Positions 6,740 to 12,588 of a stretch of 64,000 nucleotides of DNA are shown here, piece after piece. Under the pieces are notes generated by a model that did not search any database, was not told the origin of the DNA, and saw only the letters and a program-made list of their open reading frames with translations. The DNA is from Iodobacter sp. BJB302 (GTDB taxonomy: Bacteria > Pseudomonadota > Gammaproteobacteria > Burkholderiales > Chitinibacteraceae). Location of the stretch: contig NZ_PDZG01000009.1 in the NCBI RefSeq assembly GCF_002735645.1, positions 1-64,000 on the forward strand, given 5' to 3'. The translations under genes and the position numbers were made by a program. Position 1 is the first letter of the stretch. Each line of letters starts with the position of its first letter.

Positions 6740-9460
6740 ATGTTTTCAAAAGACAGGCGAAGTTTTCTAAGCTTTGCAGCGACAACGGCAGGCACTACCG
6801 TCGCAGGTGGCTGGCTGCCCGGCTTAATCCAGCAGGCACTGGCAATCCCTGCCAATAACGCCACAGGTACCATTGCCGATGTAGAGCATGTAGTCATTTT
6901 TATGCAGGAAAACCGCTCTTTTGACCATTATTTTGGCTCACTCTCTGGCGTACGCGGCTTTGATGATCCACGCGCCATTACCCTGCCAGGCGGAAAACCA
7001 GTCTGGTATCAGACTGATGCCAACGGCGGCCATGTTTTACCCTTTCATTTTGATGCTAAAAACACCAGCGCACTGTCTGTAGGAACCAATCACTCATGGA
7101 AAGGCTCGCAAGCCACATGGCAGGGCTGGGATGCCTGGGTGAAGCAAAAAACACCGCAAACCATGGGCTACTTTGATCGGGGAGACCTGCCTTTTTACTA
7201 TGCGCTGGCCGATGCTTTTACCATTTGCGATGCATACCATTGCTCCATTTTTGGAGCAACCGATCCTAACCGTATGTACTCGCTAACAGGCACCAGCCAA
7301 GGCTGGCTGAGCAGCATGGGGAGCTTATATAACATCAACGCTGCTGGTTATTACCATGCAGACCCGAAGTACGACAACCTCACTCCGGGCGTCACTCAAA
7401 GCGCACCAAACTGGCGTACCTATGCAGAAACCTTAGAAGCCAACAATGTCAGCTGGAAGGTTTATCAGGAATGGGATAATTACGGCGACAATTATCTGGC
7501 TTACTTTAAAAATTTCCGTGTGAACGCCGATGGCAGTGCCCTTGGCAGCCAATCGCCCCTTTACCAGAAAGGCCGTGCATTAGCCGCAGGATCGGCTGAA
7601 AACAATGCCCCCGGCACGAAGGGCGACTGGCTGGTTAACGCTTTTGCCGATGATGTACGCAATAACCGTCTGCCGCAGGTCTCCTGGATTTGCGCCCCCA
7701 ATGATTACACCGAGCACTCCCCTAACTCGCCCAATGCAGGTGAAAACCTCACCGCGCGCCTGTTAGCCGCTTTAGTGGCTAACCCGGATGTCTGGTCCAA
7801 AACCGTATTTATGCTGATGTACGACGAAAACGATGGCTTCTTTGACCACGTTCCTTCAGATCTGGCCCCGCTGAATGACAATATGGGCAAGACCACGCTC
7901 AATGATATTGGCCAGTATGAAAACTATCATGGCGAGCCGGTCGGCCTTGGCCCGCGTGTACCCATGCTGATTATCTCGCCATGGAGTAAAGGGGGCCGGG
8001 TGTGCTCACAACTCTTTGACCATACTTCCAAGATTCGCTTCCTTGAAGAATGGCTGGTAAGGGGCCTTGGTAAAAAACGCAGCGATGTACAGTGTGATCT
8101 GATTTCACCATGGCGCCGCGCCGTCTGCGGGGATTTAACCTCAGCCTTTGATTTCAAAAGACCCAATAGTGCATGGCCTGCAAGCGTGCCTAAAACGACT
8201 GCCTATCGTTTAGTCACAGGCAAGCCCTACCCGCAGCCGCCTGTCAATCAGACACTCCCCATACAAGAGCCTTGCCCAACAGCCACCGGAACCCGTTATG
8301 CCTGTGCCCTGCCTTATGAATTATCGGTGGAGGCTTATGTTAATCACAGCAGGCAAGTCGAGCTGACCTTTGGCAACACGGGCCATGCGGGGGCGGCTTA
8401 TATTGTTTACTCAGGCATTCGCAGCGATGGCCCATGGTATTACACCGTTGAAGCAGGCAAGCGGATCGAAAAAGAAATCTGGAACTGGCAGGCTGATCTT
8501 TACGCCTTAAGTGTGCGTGGCGCGAATGGGTTTTTACGTGACTTTAAAGGCAGCCTGAGTGCGCTCTCTGGTAACGCGCAGCCTGAAATTCAAACCACCT
8601 ATGATGCGCTGAACGGTAATCTGTGGCTGACACTATCCAACGCCAACGGAATAAAAGCCTGCCAGCTCACCATCAGCGACAACGCCTACGGCATCGCCAG
8701 CGTAAGCTACAGCCTTGCTCCCGGCCAGACACGTAAAGTGGAATGCAAACTGAAAGCCAGTTTTGGCTGGTATGACTTCAGTATCCGCAGCGATAGTGAT
8801 GCTCAATACCTGCGCCGTGTGGCGGGCCATGTGGAAACGGGCAGCGCCAGCCGCACTGACCCCATCATTGGCACCAATCGGAATAAAACAGAGATCACTC
8901 CACTCACCACCGCGGCCCTCAATATCAGCCGGGGCTCAGCGATTGAATTCAACTACACCGCCCCCAATGGCCAGCTTGATCCACAAAACTGGATTGGCAT
9001 TTACGCTAAGGGCACGTCGCCAGGCAATGGCAATGCACTGCAATGGCAATACGCTTCTTTAGTTCGCGGCGCAGTCACTTTCAGCAGCCAGGATCTGCCT
9101 GCAGGCGATTACACCGTTTGGTATTTATACAAAAACAGCCATGCTGTGCTGGGCGGGCCGGTCAGCTTCAGCGTTCATGCCCTTTCAAGCACAAACGCCA
9201 GCGTTAAACAAGGCACAGCGATCAGCTTTGATTACGCTGTGGCTCCCTCAAAACTCAGCAGTAAAAACTGGATCGGCATTTGGAAAAGCGGCATCACACC
9301 TGGCACGGTGGGATCAATCCTCTGGCAGTACACCGACAAAGCCAATGACAGTGCCCGCTTTGACACCAGCAAGCTGGCGCCTGGGCAGTATGCGGCGTGG
9401 TGCTTATACAACGATGGCTACACCCCGCTCAGTGGCCCCTGTCTGTTTACCGTCATTTAA
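6740..9460 (+). CDS. Phosphocholine-type phospholipase C, Tat-exported, with two extra C-terminal modules
   Basis: A 906-residue phospholipase C of the acid-phosphatase superfamily (like Pseudomonas PlcH/PlcN), which cleaves phosphatidylcholine or sphingomyelin to release phosphocholine. The N-terminus DRRSFLSFAA plus a hydrophobic segment ending QQALA is a Tat signal. The catalytic domain carries VIFMQENRSFDHYFG near residue 52 and MYDENDGFFDH near residue 355. Two C-terminal DUF756 domains follow (about 520-710). Beyond the usual length are two homologous modules of about 85 residues (about 728-815 and 817-905), each with NWIGI, a WQY motif and a final PAGDYT/PGQYAAW-type segment. A Pho box lies upstream, so expression under phosphate limitation is likely. 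Hemolytic or not cannot be told. Confidence 0.92.
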   Translation: MFSKDRRSFLSFAATTAGTTVAGGWLPGLIQQALAIPANNATGTIADVEHVVIFMQENRSFDHYFGSLSGVRGFDDPRAITLPGGKPVWYQTDANGGHVLPFHFDAKNTSALSVGTNHSWKGSQATWQGWDAWVKQKTPQTMGYFDRGDLPFYYALADAFTICDAYHCSIFGATDPNRMYSLTGTSQGWLSSMGSLYNINAAGYYHADPKYDNLTPGVTQSAPNWRTYAETLEANNVSWKVYQEWDNYGDNYLAYFKNFRVNADGSALGSQSPLYQKGRALAAGSAENNAPGTKGDWLVNAFADDVRNNRLPQVSWICAPNDYTEHSPNSPNAGENLTARLLAALVANPDVWSKTVFMLMYDENDGFFDHVPSDLAPLNDNMGKTTLNDIGQYENYHGEPVGLGPRVPMLIISPWSKGGRVCSQLFDHTSKIRFLEEWLVRGLGKKRSDVQCDLISPWRRAVCGDLTSAFDFKRPNSAWPASVPKTTAYRLVTGKPYPQPPVNQTLPIQEPCPTATGTRYACALPYELSVEAYVNHSRQVELTFGNTGHAGAAYIVYSGIRSDGPWYYTVEAGKRIEKEIWNWQADLYALSVRGANGFLRDFKGSLSALSGNAQPEIQTTYDALNGNLWLTLSNANGIKACQLTISDNAYGIASVSYSLAPGQTRKVECKLKASFGWYDFSIRSDSDAQYLRRVAGHVETGSASRTDPIIGTNRNKTEITPLTTAALNISRGSAIEFNYTAPNGQLDPQNWIGIYAKGTSPGNGNALQWQYASLVRGAVTFSSQDLPAGDYTVWYLYKNSHAVLGGPVSFSVHALSSTNASVKQGTAISFDYAVAPSKLSSKNWIGIWKSGITPGTVGSILWQYTDKANDSARFDTSKLAPGQYAAWCLYNDGYTPLSGPCLFTVI

Positions 9461-9466
9461 CCACCC

Positions 9467-9496
9467 GCCGCCCTTTATCAGCAAAGGGCGGCTTTT
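9467..9496 (+). terminator. Rho-independent terminator after the phospholipase gene
   Basis: A perfect 10-bp stem (GCCGCCCTTT 9467-9476, AAAGGGCGGC 9483-9492) with a 6-base loop is followed by TTTT. It starts 7 bases after the stop codon, separating the phospholipase from the PEP-CTERM gene. Confidence 0.8.
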
Positions 9497-9520
9497 ATCG
9501 CTGCCACACAGAGAACATCT

Positions 9521-10168
9521 ATGCGTAATCAACTGAAACACATCACCTTAGGCTTACTGCTCAGCGTATTAAGTTTCGCCGCTTCGGCAGGTATCAGTAC
9601 ATTTAACAGCCGGGATTTGTTTAATGCCCAGGGAAGCATTCATTTCAACAGCAACTTCGATGATTATGCCGAGGGCTTTAATTACCCCGGCACCCCCTTC
9701 AGTCTTGGTGACATCACTTACTTCTCTGAAGAGAACCTCACCATAGGCCGTGGCACGCAATACTCTATCGGCAACAGCCAGACTGTTTTATCAAATGAAT
9801 ACTTTTCACCCATCAAAGGAGAAATAGCGTCGCTTACACACTACACCCTGTTTGGATTTGATGCGGCGCTCACACGCGGCCTTGCAAACATCGTTCTGGA
9901 AACCAACCTGAGCCGCTATACCTTCGCAGATCTGAGCCTGCCCGATGGCAATAATGGTCTGGGATTTAATGGCTTTAAAATCAATCAGGCAGGAGAGTAC
10001 TTCACCGGATTCAGCTTTGCTGCTTTGGAATACCATGCTTTAGCCGGCATCAGCAATGTGGCCCTTGGCACCGTATCCCCCGTACCTGAACCAGAGAATA
10101 TGGCCCTGATGTTGATCGGAATCACTGCCTTTATGGCCCGCAGAGCGTCAAAAAAAGCAAGCACATAA
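9521..10168 (+). CDS. PEP-CTERM sorting-domain protein
   Basis: A 215-residue exported protein of unknown function. It has a signal peptide (hydrophobic residues about 8-22, ending ASA). The C-terminus is a PEP-CTERM tripartite tag: VPEPE, a short hydrophobic helix (MALMLIGITAF), then basic residues (ARRASKK). Such proteins are processed by exosortase/archaeosortase-type EpsH enzymes and often occur with exopolysaccharide loci; no exosortase gene is in this window. The middle is rich in Gly, Asn and aromatic residues without a named domain. It follows the phospholipase in the same direction after a terminator, so it may have partial read-through or its own promoter in the short gap. Confidence 0.85.
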   Translation: MRNQLKHITLGLLLSVLSFAASAGISTFNSRDLFNAQGSIHFNSNFDDYAEGFNYPGTPFSLGDITYFSEENLTIGRGTQYSIGNSQTVLSNEYFSPIKGEIASLTHYTLFGFDAALTRGLANIVLETNLSRYTFADLSLPDGNNGLGFNGFKINQAGEYFTGFSFAALEYHALAGISNVALGTVSPVPEPENMALMLIGITAFMARRASKKAST

Positions 10169-10231
10169 CAGCCAGGGGCTCAGCCAGCAACGCCGGGCCC
10201 CGCTGATTATTACGTGACAGGCATAAATTCA

Positions 10232-10645
10232 TCACCGCCTTGGTTTTTGCAAAACCGGCCACTGCCAGCGCAGCCAGACCCGCCACTGGCGCAGGCAATC
10301 AGCCGGTGCGCTGTCAGGCCAGAGCACCAGATTAATTCGCCGCCCATCCACCATAAGATGCAAAACAATCAGTACGCCCAGCACCCGGCTGGAAGGCAAA
10401 AGAGAGGCATCCATCTCTTTGCCATCCATCATAGTCAGCCTGAGCTGCCCGTCAGGCAAAGCCATCACGCTGCAAGGCGCAAGTGGCTTACGATAAAGGC
10501 TGCAATACAAAGAAAAGGCCACCACAAGTGTGATGGCCCATAACCATGGAGAAAAAACACAGGCGAGTGCTGCAGCTGCGTGGCTTATGTATATGCAGCG
10601 CCGCTCCCAAAGGGAGGCAGTCAGCACAAGCGGCGCGGGGTTCAT
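10232..10645 (-). CDS. Small membrane protein, YgfX/CptA-like
   Basis: A 137-residue protein with two closely spaced hydrophobic helices (about residues 18-47), a cytosolic strand-rich tail and a Trp/Arg-rich C-terminus (RQWRVWLRWQWP). This layout matches the YgfX family, inner-membrane proteins often paired with SdhE. No sdhE gene is adjacent here; instead the gene overlaps the end of a SIMPL-domain gene by 4 bp (ATGA), so the two are translationally coupled. The family assignment rests on layout and a few residues only. In E. coli YgfX was reported to affect cytoskeletal proteins, but I do not transfer that role. Confidence 0.6.
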   Translation of the reverse strand: MNPAPLVLTASLWERRCIYISHAAAALACVFSPWLWAITLVVAFSLYCSLYRKPLAPCSVMALPDGQLRLTMMDGKEMDASLLPSSRVLGVLIVLHLMVDGRRINLVLWPDSAPADCLRQWRVWLRWQWPVLQKPRR

Positions 10646-11352
10646 TCGCTGATTTGAATACTGCCTGAAACATTGGCGGTTAAGCGGCTGTCACCCGACT
10701 CAATCGGCGCATCTGCCCTGCCGGACATTTCCATCATAGGGCTGCTTTTCATCATCATGACAGGCTGCGGGCGATGACCGCCTGAAGTATTCACATTCAC
10801 ATTTATCATCTTCCATGCCTTAGCAGAAAAACCCTTCTGAATCAGATCTGCACGTTGCTTAAACGCCTGCAGGCCTTCCGCAATCAAGCCTTCTTCAGCT
10901 TTTGCTCGTGCCTCATCCGAAACCCCATAGCTGACATTAGCCAGCTGCATCGGCAAGCCCCCGGCAAGCGGCTGCTGCAGCTGTGCCAATAATTTAGACA
11001 GCACAGCAAAATCGCGGGATGAAATACGCAATTCACCACGGCTGCGCCAGCCTTCTTGTTTATTGGTTTTGCCATAAAGCGGGTAAGTGGCATACGCCGT
11101 ACCGCCGCTTTGTACCACACTTTGCTGCTTAACCAGTTTTAAGCCCGCACCCAGCGTTTGATTTACTTTCTCACTTAAACGAGCCGGATCAGTATCTGTA
11201 AATTCAACAAATAAAATGGCACTGGCCAAATCATTGGGTACTTCGCGCGTTACGCTGGCATCCAGATTGACAACATTAAAAACCGGCGCTTCGTTTGCCG
11301 CCATTGCGGATGTCATTGCAGCCAGCATTGCTGCAGAAAGAAAATATTTCAT
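10642..11352 (-). CDS. SIMPL (DUF541) domain periplasmic protein
   Basis: A 236-residue protein with a signal peptide (MKYFLSAAMLAAMTSAMA, cleavage after AMA) and one SIMPL/DUF541 domain. Typical family features are the opening VNLDASVTREVPND, the RGELRISSRDF strand region and the SYGVSDEARAKAEEGLIAEG helix region. Members are periplasmic or outer-membrane-associated proteins with a beta-alpha fold. Their function is mostly unknown, with stress-protection roles reported for some. A Met-rich stretch (VMMMKSSPMMEM) near residue 200 is unusual and might bind metal, but that is speculation. It is the first gene of the pair with the YgfX-like gene. A perfect TATAAT lies on the minus strand at 11453-11448. 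Confidence 0.85.
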   Translation of the reverse strand: MKYFLSAAMLAAMTSAMAANEAPVFNVVNLDASVTREVPNDLASAILFVEFTDTDPARLSEKVNQTLGAGLKLVKQQSVVQSGGTAYATYPLYGKTNKQEGWRSRGELRISSRDFAVLSKLLAQLQQPLAGGLPMQLANVSYGVSDEARAKAEEGLIAEGLQAFKQRADLIQKGFSAKAWKMINVNVNTSGGHRPQPVMMMKSSPMMEMSGRADAPIESGDSRLTANVSGSIQISE

Positions 11353-11706
11353 TTCAAACCCTCTTCATAACTTACAAGATCAACCCAAACTCTGAACTTT
11401 AATCAAAATAAACAAGAAAGGTATAAGTAAAAAATAACATCAAGACGATTATAGCTTGTCCTAAAAAACCAAGCCGCCCACAATACTTACTACATTATTT
11501 CTTAATCCGGTCATTCTGGCCTTAAGCACCATCCTTATACTCACACAGGCTTATTTGTAAACTTACTCGTTATAATTACTTTGCTTGCACCGGAACGAGG
11601 AAAACAAGGGCTTATTTAAATGCTGCTGCAAAATAAAAGGGCGATAATTCGCCCCTTTATTACACTCAATAAGTAAATATACCTAGCAAAAGCTTTATAC
11701 TAGTGC
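11353..11706. other. Intergenic region between SIMPL gene and conserved hypothetical gene
   Basis: No open reading frame with coding character is seen in this AT-rich 354-bp stretch. It holds a likely -10 for the SIMPL gene (TATAAT on the minus strand, 11453-11448, weak -35) and a hairpin after the next gene at 11639-11658. Nothing else is recognisable. Confidence 0.6.
11636..11660 (-). terminator. Probable terminator of the 119-residue hypothetical gene
   Basis: GGGCGA (11639-11644) pairs with TCGCCC (11649-11654). Flanking A and T runs extend the stem with one bulge, and the T-run lies on either strand. It sits about 50 bases past the stop codon at 11707. Confidence 0.55.
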
Positions 11707-12066
11707 CTAGTGGTAGCCATGATCTGTAGGGGTGTTGTGAATATCTTCTGCTACAGCATCCATAACACCCAGATGCACTTCAACATCAAACCATTCCCAG
11801 AATGTTTTGAGATTACGCTTCTCTGGCCAGTGCTGCTCTTCAGCAACCCAGGAAGCAAGCTCCATTTCAAATAGTTTTTCAGCAATTTCATCAATGAATG
11901 CGATGCCGTCTTCAGTTTCATTCGCTTCAGGGATCAAAATAGAGGTACAGTCACAACGCACTTCTTCTAAAGTCAGCTGGATGTCATTTCCAGGCAACTG
12001 ATTGAGCCAATCGAGAAAAGGTTGCCGTGGCTTAATGATAGCAACCGAGCGATCGACGATAAACAT
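11707..12066 (-). CDS. Conserved hypothetical protein, acidic, 119 residues
   Basis: Not confidently recognised. It is a small acidic protein with no signal peptide or membrane helix. Visible features are a Cys pair (RCDCTS), a run of Glu/Asp, several Trp residues (WVAEEQHW, FWEWFDVEVH) and a His-containing tail. The ATG at 12066 is preceded by an excellent AAGGAG, so expression is credible. Similar short proteins with an N-terminal VDRSVAIIKP..PFLDWL pattern exist in many beta- and gammaproteobacteria without known function. It is single and convergent to nothing obvious; a possible PilZ-like gene is divergent from it. Confidence 0.75.
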   Translation of the reverse strand: MFIVDRSVAIIKPRQPFLDWLNQLPGNDIQLTLEEVRCDCTSILIPEANETEDGIAFIDEIAEKLFEMELASWVAEEQHWPEKRNLKTFWEWFDVEVHLGVMDAVAEDIHNTPTDHGYH

Positions 12067-12188
12067 GCAGAACTCCTTGGTTAAAAGTATATCTTTACCG
12101 CAGTGCGGTATTCAGGCACAAGGTTAGCACGACGAGTGCTACGCTGTATTTTCAACGGCAAATAAATCTGCCCATTTTGATAAGCATC

Positions 12189-12530
12189 ATGAATCAAACA
12201 ACTGATACTCGTTCTCGTAAAAAAGTAAGCTGGCGCGCGGCCATGGTCACGGCTCCCAGTGTTCCGCCTGTCTATGGTATTGCTGTAGAAGTGGCCGAAC
12301 ACAACCTCATTATCCTTGCAGATAAAGAAGTCAAAGTGGGGACTTCCTGCCATGTTTATCTGGATATTCCAGGCACACAAGTCAATAAAAAGAACTACGT
12401 CGACTTCACTGGCAATATCAGCTGCACCTCACTGATGGGGCAAGTCAGTATGTTCCGCCATATTGTGCAAATTAAAGAGATCAACACCATACAGCGTGAA
12501 AACTTACTTAAAGCACTTAAATCCACCTAA
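12189..12530 (+). CDS. Small PilZ-like protein (tentative)
   Basis: A 113-residue soluble protein. A basic N-terminus (TRSRKKVSWR) is followed by a series of beta strands including VGTSCHVYLDIP and DFTGNIS, then GQVSMFRHIVQIKEI and a C-terminal helix. This fits the general shape of PilZ domains, but the c-di-GMP signature (RxxxR with D/NxSxxG) is degenerate, so it may not bind the nucleotide. The ATG at 12189 was chosen over the TTG at 12177. It ends just before a strong bidirectional terminator. An alternative is a stand-alone protein of unknown fold. Confidence 0.5.
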   Translation: MNQTTDTRSRKKVSWRAAMVTAPSVPPVYGIAVEVAEHNLIILADKEVKVGTSCHVYLDIPGTQVNKKNYVDFTGNISCTSLMGQVSMFRHIVQIKEINTIQRENLLKALKST

Positions 12531-12544
12531 AAAGCCCCGCCAGT

Positions 12545-12576
12545 AAACAGCCCGCCGTCAGCGGGCTGTTTTACTT
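12545..12576. terminator. Bidirectional terminator between the PilZ-like gene and rnr
   Basis: A perfect 11-bp stem (12545-12555 and 12561-12571) with a 5-base CGTCA loop is flanked by A and T runs. It can serve both convergent genes. Confidence 0.85.
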
Positions 12577-12588
12577 TTAGCGCATGAC

